Shown: positions 1 to 5,245 of the stretch, one piece after another
Layout of the letters: the number at the start of each line of letters is the position of its first letter
Position numbering within the stretch: position 1 is the stretch's first letter
Assembly (NCBI GenBank): GCA_017608725.1
Contig: JAFCFG010000082.1
Coordinates: 1 to 5,245 of the forward strand
Origin: Candidatus Iainarchaeum sp.
Lineage (GTDB): Archaea; Iainarchaeota; Iainarchaeia; Iainarchaeales; GCA-2688035
Length of the DNA: 5,245 nucleotides
Direction: 5' to 3'
Program-made: the position numbers and the translations under genes
Notes under the pieces: generated by a model
The model's input: only the letters and a program-made list of their open reading frames with translations
Database searches by the model: none
Told to the model about the DNA's origin: nothing

Positions 1-1
1 T

Positions 2-1777
2 GACAAAATCAGGCACAGAAAGGCCTCCCTAAGCGGCTGGAGGCTTAGGAAAAGAATTAAATTACACCAGCTGCGGAAAAAAGCCAGGAAGAGAAAGCTA
101 AGTGCAAAGAACAAAAAGCTAATGAGAAAGCTGCAAAAACAGCAGAGGGAACTGGCTGAGAAAATCAGGGTTTTGGACGACGAGCTCAAGGTACTGAAGA
201 AAATAGAGAAAACAAGGAAAAGCGAGGAAAAAGAATTAGAGGAGAAGGCAAAAGCAGCAGGAATCAAAATAACCAGAACAGAACTAGAGCCCAAGAAAAG
301 GGCCAGGATACAGCTCAGAACAAGAGATGACTTCAAGGCAACAGCAGAAGCAGTCAAGGCTGTTGCAGAGGAAATGGCTGAACTGGTTACAATAATGCCG
401 GCCATGATGCCAAGGCCGGAGGAAAAACTAAGCCTGGACAAGGAGATTGGCGCAACCCAGAGAATGATTAAAAACCTGGAGAAAGCATTCTACAAAAGGA
501 AGATAGGTTTCAACCAGTTCAGGGGAAAGCTGTTCGAGTACCAGGCAAAGCTAAACGAGCTGAAGATAAAGAAGCGCTTTTTGGAGGAAGGGAAAAAGCC
601 GGCAGGGAAGCCAATTGGCATGCAGCACCCATGGCCCAGGCCAGAAGCAATGAAATACCCTCCAGCAAGGCCAGCAGCAGAGGAAGAAAAAGTTAGGTTG
701 GAGGGGGAAACCGCAAGAAGGCTTGAAAGGCTTGCTACAAGAGCAGTTGTAATGCCAAGGCTGCCGCCAGTGAGGGAAAGAATAATTGAAAGGATTATTG
801 AAAGGCCACCAAGTGCTGCAGAAAGGATAACTCTGCCAACAGCCAGACACATTGAGAAACCGGAGGTAGAGGCAGCCAAAAAGGAAAAAGCTATTGAAAG
901 GGTTGTTGAAAGGGTTGAAAAACATGCTGCGGAAAAGCCGGTGCAAGCAGCTGCACCTCCAGGGCCTGCACCAATTGAAAGGCCGGGAGCAGAACCAGTT
1001 GCAAGGCCAGAACCGAAACCACCCCTGATTGAAAGACCGGGCCCGGCAAGAGTGGCTGGAAGACCGGAGCCTATTGCAAGGCCAGCAGCTGTAAAAAAAC
1101 CAGTGCCAGTGAAAGTAGTTGAAATGCCAAAGAAATTTGAGCCGGTAGCAAGGCCAGAACCAGCAAGGCCAGTGGAGGTAAGGGTTAAGGCACCTACTTT
1201 GGGAAAGGAAGTTGAAAAAGCGATTGCTGAAAAAATCGGCGGCAAGCTAAGCAAGGCACAGGTTGACAGAATTGAAAGGCAGTTAGGAATGCTGCTTGAA
1301 AAGTACAGGATTCCGGAAAAACAGATTGCCGCCCAAATACAGTCACTTGACTCCTCAAGGCTTGTTTCAGATTTCCACAAGCTAATAAGCCTTATAGAGG
1401 AGAAAGAGGCAAGGCGCGAGATTATCAGGCCGGCACCTGGATTTGAAACAGCGATGGCCATAACCCCTCACAGAAAGAAGGAGAAGATAACCGGTGTTGA
1501 AAGGGAAATAATAAGGGCCCAGATTGAAACAGAGTTTGACAGGCTGCTGGACCTCATTAAGGTAAAGGGAATTGTTGGCGTGGATGAAGCAGCAAAGCAG
1601 CTTGGGATGGACAAAAAGCAGGTTAAGGAGTACGCTGAAGTGCTTGAGAGAAGCAGGCTGCTGAAAATAGTTTACCCCCCAATTGGCACAATGAAACTTG
1701 CATACCCGGGATACTTGAAGTGGATTGAAGAGCAGAAGAAGAAAAAGAAGAGGGAAAAGAAGAAAAAGGGGAAATGA
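2..1777 (+). CDS. Large charged cytosolic protein with coiled coils, Pro/Ala-rich linker, C-terminal winged-helix-like domain and Lys tail; start probably lies before the window
   Basis: I do not recognise a named family. The frame is open from base 2; the first ATG is at 122 (551 residues from there). No Shine-Dalgarno precedes ATG 122, bases 2-121 contain no in-frame GTG/TTG, and third-position GC there resembles the rest of the gene, so I infer a 5'-partial gene; a real start at 122 remains possible. Numbered from Met122: residues 1-60 are a Lys/Glu/Arg coiled coil; about 119-160 form a helical hairpin-like stretch (LEKAFYKRKIGFNQF onward); 167-359 are low-complexity, rich in Pro, Ala, Arg and Glu, with repeats such as IIERIIERPP and ARPEP; 361-440 are helical; about 464-538 read as a winged helix (FDRLLDLIKVKGIVGVDEAA, then LGMDKKQVKEYAEVLE and a short beta-wing); 536-551 are nearly all Lys. 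No signal peptide or membrane segment is visible. It precedes the pilus ATPase by 116 bp on the same strand. A regulatory, scaffold or nucleic-acid-binding role for the pilus machine is inference only. Confidence 0.82.
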   Translation, partial: DKIRHRKASLSGWRLRKRIKLHQLRKKARKRKLSAKNKKLMRKLQKQQRELAEKIRVLDDELKVLKKIEKTRKSEEKELEEKAKAAGIKITRTELEPKKRARIQLRTRDDFKATAEAVKAVAEEMAELVTIMPAMMPRPEEKLSLDKEIGATQRMIKNLEKAFYKRKIGFNQFRGKLFEYQAKLNELKIKKRFLEEGKKPAGKPIGMQHPWPRPEAMKYPPARPAAEEEKVRLEGETARRLERLATRAVVMPRLPPVRERIIERIIERPPSAAERITLPTARHIEKPEVEAAKKEKAIERVVERVEKHAAEKPVQAAAPPGPAPIERPGAEPVARPEPKPPLIERPGPARVAGRPEPIARPAAVKKPVPVKVVEMPKKFEPVARPEPARPVEVRVKAPTLGKEVEKAIAEKIGGKLSKAQVDRIERQLGMLLEKYRIPEKQIAAQIQSLDSSRLVSDFHKLISLIEEKEARREIIRPAPGFETAMAITPHRKKEKITGVEREIIRAQIETEFDRLLDLIKVKGIVGVDEAAKQLGMDKKQVKEYAEVLERSRLLKIVYPPIGTMKLAYPGYLKWIEEQKKKKKREKKKKGK

Positions 1778-1838
1778 CCCCAAATAAAGGGAAGAAAAAA
1801 TGTGAGAAGAGGGAAAAGAAGAAAAAGGGGAAATGACC
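1746..1838. repeat. 34-bp exact direct repeat, period 59 bp, duplicating the 3' end and stop codon of the first gene
   Basis: Bases 1746-1779 recur without mismatch at 1805-1838. The unit is purine-rich (AAGAGGGAAAAG, then AAAAAGGGG, then AAATGACC) and includes the last Lys/Arg codons and the TGA stop of the upstream gene. The two copies are separated by 25 bp (1780-1804). The second copy lies after the stop codon and is out of register (59 is not a multiple of three), so it is not translated as part of the protein. It looks like a recent local duplication of the gene end. Confidence 0.9.
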
Positions 1839-1848
1839 TTAATAAAAA
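1839..1848 (+). promoter_or_regulatory. Weak candidate archaeal TATA box for the ATPase-platform operon
   Basis: TTAATAAAAA lies 45 bp before the ATPase ATG. If transcription began about 25 bp downstream, the leader would be roughly 20-30 nt and would include the GGGGAAG ribosome-binding site. The match to the archaeal TATA consensus is loose and no clear BRE precedes it. In such A-rich DNA a chance match is easy. Confidence 0.22.
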
Positions 1849-1879
1849 AGCATAACTCGGATAAGGGAAGGAAACAAAC

Positions 1880-1886
1880 GGGGAAG
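1880..1886 (+). promoter_or_regulatory. Probable ribosome-binding site of the ATPase gene
   Basis: GGGGAAG sits 7 nt before ATG 1894. It is purine-rich rather than a perfect anti-16S match, but it is the only G-cluster at the right distance and supports the choice of start. Confidence 0.45.
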
Positions 1887-1893
1887 AAAAAAA

Positions 1894-3489
1894 ATGTATC
1901 CGGCAAAGGGAATAAAGAAAGTGGTGAAAAGGGCAAAGGTAATTGAATCCTACCCAGTCAAAACAGACGAGATTGAGATTGAGGTAAACATAATTGATGA
2001 TGAAAAGGCCTTTGTAAGGAGCTATTTCCTGAACTTCCCAGAATATGGTGCAGGCACTGTTGCGCTGCTGACAAATTTGAAAACAAGCATTTTGAGTGAA
2101 ACCTCACTGAGAGCAGAGAGGATGATGGAAGCCAAGTTTGTTGCAAGGACAAAGGAAAAATTCAAAGTCAGGGCAATGCAGCTGCTGGAGCGAAACATCC
2201 CGGAAATGCCTGTTGAAACAAAAAACCTGTTGATTGGAATTCTGCTTAACGAGATGCTTGGCTTGGGAAAGATAGAGATACTGCTCTCAGACCCAAACCT
2301 GGAAGAAATAGTTGTAAACTACAGCAAGGAACCAGTCTGGGTCTACCACAAAAAATTCGGCTGGCTGCAAACAAACGTGTTCATTGAAACAGAGGCGGAA
2401 ATTGAGAACTATGCCAGCATTATTGCAAGAAGAATCGGGAAACAAATAACCATCCTGAACCCATTGCTTGATGCACACCTTATAACAGGGGACAGGGCAA
2501 ACGCAACACTGTTCCCGATTTCAAGCAGGGGAAACACCATAACAATAAGAAAGTTCAGAAGAGAGCCCTGGACAATTACAGACTTTCTTGACAACAAGAC
2601 AGTCAACAAGGAAATAATGGCCCTGGTCTGGCTGTGCATGGAATTTGAGCTAAACATAATTGTAAGCGGCGGCACAGCCTCAGGAAAAACAAGCTTTCTG
2701 AACATCTGCATGCCGTTCTTCCAGCCAAACCACAGGATAATCTCAATTGAGGACACCAGGGAAATTATGCTGCCGGAGTTCCTGCACTGGGTACCTCTAA
2801 CAACCAGGGAGCCAAACCCAGAGGGGAAAGGAGGCGTAAGCATGCTTGACCTGCTTGTAAACAGCCTCAGAATGAGGCCAGACAGGATAATAGTCGGAGA
2901 GATCAGAAGGCAGAGGGAAGCAGAGGTAATGTTTGAAGCAATGCACACAGGCCACAGTGTTTACACGACATTCCACGCAAACACAGCAGACGAAACAGTG
3001 AGAAGATTCACCAATCCGCCTGTAAATGTCCCGGCAACAATGATGGAAGCTGTTCACCTAAATGTAGTGATGTTCAGAAACAGAAGGCTGGGAGTTAGAA
3101 GAATACTGCAGGTAGCAGAGCTAATTCCGGAAAGGAGGGGCAAAGAAGAGGCAATTAAAACAAATATCTTGTACAGGTGGAGGGGCTCAGACGACAAGAT
3201 TGTTCCGCACAGTGACAGCATCAGGCTGTTTGATGAGCTGTCATTGCACACTGGCCTAAGCAGAAATGAAATCAGCGGCGAACTGAAGCAGAAGGAAAGC
3301 GTGCTTGAATGGATGAGGAAATTCAATGTTAGAACAGTGAGCGAAGTTGGAAAAGTAATGGCCAAATACTACAGAGACCCAGAGCCAATACTAAAGGCTG
3401 TAAAAAGCAACAAAAAACCAGATGTAAAGGTTGAGAAGCCGGCTGGAACAGAAAAGCCGGCTGGAACAGGGGCGGAATATAATGCCTAA
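1894..3489 (+). CDS. Type II/IV secretion system (archaeal type IV pilus) assembly ATPase, GspE/VirB11/TadA family
   Basis: This is a 531-residue cytosolic motor ATPase. By family knowledge it forms a hexamer under the membrane and hydrolyses ATP to drive assembly of pilin-like subunits through the F-type platform protein. Visible signature motifs: Walker A GGTASGKTS at residues 259-267; Asp box ISIEDTRE at 283-290; Walker B region RIIVGE at 331-336, with Glu336 the likely catalytic acid; His box HTGHSVYTTFHAN at 351-363. An N-terminal domain of about 250 residues precedes the core, and a helical C-terminal domain (LFDELSLHTGLS onward) follows. There is no Cys4 zinc module of the bacterial GspE/PilB kind. 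The extreme C-terminus is a low-complexity tail with two EKPAGT units. ATG 1894 is chosen because GGGGAAG precedes it. The gene overlaps the following platform gene by 8 bp, which ties the two together. It could serve a pilus, archaellum-like or secretion machine; the neighbouring split F proteins argue against a classic archaellum ArlI/ArlJ pair and against a conjugative VirB system. Confidence 0.95.
   Translation: MYPAKGIKKVVKRAKVIESYPVKTDEIEIEVNIIDDEKAFVRSYFLNFPEYGAGTVALLTNLKTSILSETSLRAERMMEAKFVARTKEKFKVRAMQLLERNIPEMPVETKNLLIGILLNEMLGLGKIEILLSDPNLEEIVVNYSKEPVWVYHKKFGWLQTNVFIETEAEIENYASIIARRIGKQITILNPLLDAHLITGDRANATLFPISSRGNTITIRKFRREPWTITDFLDNKTVNKEIMALVWLCMEFELNIIVSGGTASGKTSFLNICMPFFQPNHRIISIEDTREIMLPEFLHWVPLTTREPNPEGKGGVSMLDLLVNSLRMRPDRIIVGEIRRQREAEVMFEAMHTGHSVYTTFHANTADETVRRFTNPPVNVPATMMEAVHLNVVMFRNRRLGVRRILQVAELIPERRGKEEAIKTNILYRWRGSDDKIVPHSDSIRLFDELSLHTGLSRNEISGELKQKESVLEWMRKFNVRTVSEVGKVMAKYYRDPEPILKAVKSNKKPDVKVEKPAGTEKPAGTGAEYNA
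3433..3468 (+). repeat. Tandem 18-bp repeat (2 copies) encoding EKPAGT-EKPAGT at the ATPase C-terminus
   Basis: Units 3433-3450 and 3451-3468 match at 17 of 18 bases; the single difference (GAG/GAA) is silent. The repeat is in frame and codes residues 514-525 of the ATPase, just before the stop. It ends immediately before the ribosome-binding site of the next gene. Confidence 0.88.
3469..3475 (+). promoter_or_regulatory. Probable ribosome-binding site of the first platform gene, inside the ATPase coding region
   Basis: GGGGCGG lies 6 nt before ATG 3482. It decides the start: an in-frame TTG at 3431 would add 17 residues (MRSRLEQKSRLEQ...) that only read the EKPAGT repeat in another frame and lack a supporting ribosome-binding site. 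Confidence 0.45.
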
Positions 3490-4363
3490 AGCAATCCCCT
3501 TTGCGCCACTGCCAATGCGAACCCTGAAAACAGTGAGCGCACCGTTTGTAAGGTATAGTGCGATTTTCCACAAGATGTTTCCAAATTTTGGGAAAAGCCT
3601 GAGGCAGGCAGAAATAGAGGCAGATGAAAGGGAGTACGCTGCAATAATAATGTTTCTGACCCTGTTCTACTTCCTTTTCTTCACTTTCCTCTTAACCCTT
3701 ATACTAAGCAGGTTTACGCCCCATTTTTTTGTCCTTGGGCCAACAATAGGCTTTGTGATGGCCTTTTTGATGTTCATTCAAGCAGTGATGTACCCAAAGC
3801 TCATCATAAGGAAAAAGGTCAGGGGCATTGAAAGAAACTTGGTGTATGCTTTGAGAACAATAATGATTCAGATAAAAAGCGGTGTAAGCCTCTTCGACAG
3901 CATGGGTGTTATTGCAAGGGGCAAATACGAATCACTGAGCGATGAATTCAGGAAGGCAGTTGAGGCCATTAACACCGGAACGCCAGAGGAAGAAGCACTG
4001 GAAGAGATGGCTGAAAGAAACCCAAGCCGTTTTTTGAGGAAAGTGATATGGCAGGTTGTAAACGGCCTGAAAGCCGGGGCAGACGTAAGCAGCGTTCTGT
4101 CAGAAACAGTTTCCTCAATGATCAGGGAGCAAAAGATTGCCATAACAAAGTTTGGAGCACAGCTGAGGATTCTTTCCCTAATGTACATGATGATTGGGGT
4201 CATAATTCCGGCACTTGGGCTAACCTTTTTAATTGTTTTGGGAAGCTTTCCCCAGATAGTAATTGACCAGTTTCTATTCTGGGTGATGCTGGCAGCAATC
4301 ACAATAATGGAATTCATGTACATTGGCATAATAAAGAGCAGGAGGCCAAACATAATAGGGTGA
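3482..4363 (+). CDS. Type II secretion system F family / TadC-like membrane platform protein (first of two)
   Basis: This 293-residue inner-membrane protein belongs to the GspF/TadC family, the membrane base to which the pilus ATPase docks. Four hydrophobic helices are visible, at about residues 53-75, 82-104, 230-254 and 264-285. Between helices 2 and 3 lies the cytoplasmic helical F domain (about 115-225) with the family-like pattern ALRTIMIQIKSGVSLFDSM and later VVNGLKAGADVSSVLSE. The N-terminal 50 residues are basic and amphipathic, and the protein ends in a basic tail (KSRRPN). This length fits a single F domain, unlike archaellum ArlJ, which is longer. ATG 3482 overlaps the ATPase stop by 8 bp, and the stop codon is part of the next gene's Shine-Dalgarno, so translation is probably coupled on both sides. 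With the following gene it likely forms a heteromeric platform (inference). Confidence 0.92.
   Translation: MPKAIPFAPLPMRTLKTVSAPFVRYSAIFHKMFPNFGKSLRQAEIEADEREYAAIIMFLTLFYFLFFTFLLTLILSRFTPHFFVLGPTIGFVMAFLMFIQAVMYPKLIIRKKVRGIERNLVYALRTIMIQIKSGVSLFDSMGVIARGKYESLSDEFRKAVEAINTGTPEEEALEEMAERNPSRFLRKVIWQVVNGLKAGADVSSVLSETVSSMIREQKIAITKFGAQLRILSLMYMMIGVIIPALGLTFLIVLGSFPQIVIDQFLFWVMLAAITIMEFMYIGIIKSRRPNIIG
4358..4363 (+). promoter_or_regulatory. Shine-Dalgarno GGGTGA overlapping the stop codon of the first platform gene
   Basis: GGGTGA ends with the TGA stop of the upstream gene and is 4 nt before ATG 4368. It is the best match to an archaeal Shine-Dalgarno (GGTGA core) in the window. Ribosomes ending the first platform protein can re-start directly on the second. 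Confidence 0.75.
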
Positions 4364-4367
4364 AAAA

Positions 4368-5245
4368 ATGGGCTTATACCAGCGATTTGCAGCAATACTG
4401 CCAATGCGGCTGATCAATGCATTCAAAAGAGAAATGCGTTACGTTGGAATCCAGGTAGACGAGAACAGATTTGTTGGGTTTGTTATGCTGTTTGGAATTG
4501 GCATTGCAGCAGCTGTTTCCATAAACATGCACCTCTTTCTGGGCATCCAATGGTACTACAGTGTGGGAATTGTATTTGCAATGTTTGCAGGGGGCATATA
4601 CTTTTGGATCAGCCAAATAGCGGAAAGCCAGGGGGCAAAGGTTGAACGGGTCTTGCCAGATGCACTTGAACTGATTGCATCAAACATAAAGGCAGGTCTT
4701 ACAACGGAGAGAAGCCTTTTTACATCAGCCAGACCGGAGTTTGGAGCATTATCAGAGGAACTAAGGGAAGCAAGCAAGAGAATCCTCTCGGGGGAGAGAA
4801 CTGAGGATGCATTGCTTGCCCTGCCAAACAAAATAAAGAGCGAGGTTCTGGAGAGAACAATCTGGCTTCTGGTGCAGGGAATAAAGAGCGGCGGCCAAAT
4901 AGCTGACTTGCTGATGCAAATTGGCTCTGACATCAGGGAGGAAAATGCAATGAGGGATGAAATCAGCTCAAACATCAGCATGTATGTTCTGCTTATCTTC
5001 TTTGCCGCAGCAGTCGGTGCTCCCCTGCTGTTTGGAATCAGCTCCGTTATTGTCGGCATTCTGGTAGAGCAAACAGAGGGCATTGGCATTTCGCCAGAGC
5101 AGATAGAACAATACGCTGCAATGAGCCCAATCGGCAGGTTTTTTGGCGTGCCCTCTGTTGCGATAGATGAGCCATTTGTTGTAAACTTTTCATTAGTAAC
5201 GCTTTTTGTAACAAGCGTTTTCGCTGCATTCACTATTGGCGTTAT
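4368..5245 (+). CDS. Type II secretion system F family / TadC-like membrane platform protein (second of two), 3' end beyond the window
   Basis: An open frame of 292 codons runs from ATG 4368 to the window edge without a stop, so the gene is cut by the window. It has the same layout as its neighbour: a basic N-terminus (residues 1-34), hydrophobic helices at about 35-53 and 62-83, a cytoplasmic F domain at about 92-203 (LPDALELIASNIKAGLTTER; LVQGIKSGGQIADLL), a long hydrophobic helix pair region at about 205-234, a loop outside the membrane at about 235-273, and a last helix starting near 274. The LPDALELIASNIKAGL wording is typical of TadC/GspF proteins. It follows the first platform gene by 4 bp and is expected to pair with it under the ATPase. 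The two proteins are clearly divergent, so this is an old duplication, not a recent one. Confidence 0.93.
   Translation, partial: MGLYQRFAAILPMRLINAFKREMRYVGIQVDENRFVGFVMLFGIGIAAAVSINMHLFLGIQWYYSVGIVFAMFAGGIYFWISQIAESQGAKVERVLPDALELIASNIKAGLTTERSLFTSARPEFGALSEELREASKRILSGERTEDALLALPNKIKSEVLERTIWLLVQGIKSGGQIADLLMQIGSDIREENAMRDEISSNISMYVLLIFFAAAVGAPLLFGISSVIVGILVEQTEGIGISPEQIEQYAAMSPIGRFFGVPSVAIDEPFVVNFSLVTLFVTSVFAAFTIGV

Larger units (their letters stand above)
1778..1893 (+). other. 116-bp purine-rich spacer between the charged protein and the ATPase gene
   Basis: The spacer holds the second copy of the upstream gene's tail, a GGGAAG-A6-TG look-alike start at 1789-1802 that is followed directly by TGA (1803-1805), a weak AT-rich box near 1839-1848, and the probable ribosome-binding site of the ATPase. 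I see no stem-loop plus T-run terminator and no tRNA or other RNA gene. Upstream and downstream genes may be cotranscribed, or the ATPase may have its own promoter here. Confidence 0.75.

Noticed and set aside
21..49. Rho-independent-type terminator of an upstream gene
   Set aside because: No T-run follows the hairpins, and the region is probably coding in the frame of the first gene.
490..1461. Long minus-strand open frame (323 codons) opposite the first gene
   Set aside because: Its product is a Ser/Phe/Leu/Gly-rich string without domain structure. It is the complement of Lys/Glu/Pro/Ala codons in a purine-rich gene, and the + frame has coherent domains.
2409..2948. Minus-strand open frame opposite the ATPase core
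   Set aside because: It lies across the Walker A and Walker B coding region of an unmistakable ATPase and has no features of its own.
3431..3481. Extended start (TTG 3431) for the first platform protein
   Set aside because: The added 17 residues only read the 18-bp repeat of the ATPase in another frame, and no ribosome-binding site supports the TTG. ATG 3482 has GGGGCGG at a fitting distance.
1894..3489. VirB11 of a conjugative type IV secretion system
   Set aside because: The neighbours are F-type platform proteins, which belong to pilus/type II/Tad machines; no VirB or VirD4-like gene is seen.
3482..4363. Archaellum platform protein ArlJ (FlaJ)
   Set aside because: It is too short and has one F domain, with a second F protein following. 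No other archaellum genes are visible.
4556..5233. Long minus-strand open frame (225 codons) opposite the second platform gene
   Set aside because: The + frame encodes a clear TadC/GspF-type protein that runs through this whole region; the antisense frame is a shadow of its codon use.

Overview
The window is a four-gene, one-strand stretch of what looks like an archaeal type IV pilus / type II-like secretion (T4P/T2S) assembly locus. Everything codes on the + strand. In order: (1) a large, highly charged cytosolic protein of no family I can name, with coiled coils, a long Pro/Ala/Arg-rich linker, a C-terminal winged-helix-like domain and a polylysine tail (open from the left window edge to 1777); (2) a GspE/VirB11/TadA-type secretion ATPase (1894-3489); (3) a TadC/GspF-like membrane platform protein (3482-4363); (4) a second TadC/GspF-like platform protein (4368 to the right edge, cut off by the window).

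The organism is most likely an archaeon. The ATPase has the architecture and wording of the archaeal T4P ATPase family, and two separate single-domain F proteins follow it, as in several archaeal pilus loci. A GGGTGA Shine-Dalgarno sequence sits on a stop codon, and arginine is coded almost entirely by AGA/AGG. The sense strand is very purine-rich and base composition is moderate. I cannot assign the phylum from sequence alone. A DPANN or euryarchaeal lineage is a guess.

The ATPase and the two platform proteins form a tight translationally coupled set: an 8-bp overlap, then a 4-bp gap. Together they are the motor and inner-membrane base of a pilus or secretion machine. The ATPase hexamer would sit under the membrane and dock on the cytoplasmic loops of the paired F proteins to insert or extract pilin-like subunits. 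No pilin, prepilin peptidase or secreted substrate is visible, so the product of the machine (adhesion pilus, DNA uptake pilus, secretion pseudopilus) cannot be told.

The charged upstream protein is the most original part of the window. Its position suggests an accessory or regulatory role for the machine, but this is inference from proximity. The 116-bp spacer between it and the ATPase is peculiar. It carries a 34-bp exact second copy of the upstream gene's 3' end, including the stop codon. Between the copies lies a look-alike ribosome-binding site and ATG followed at once by TGA. The first 121 bases have no clear separate gene and are probably the 5' part of the first coding region.
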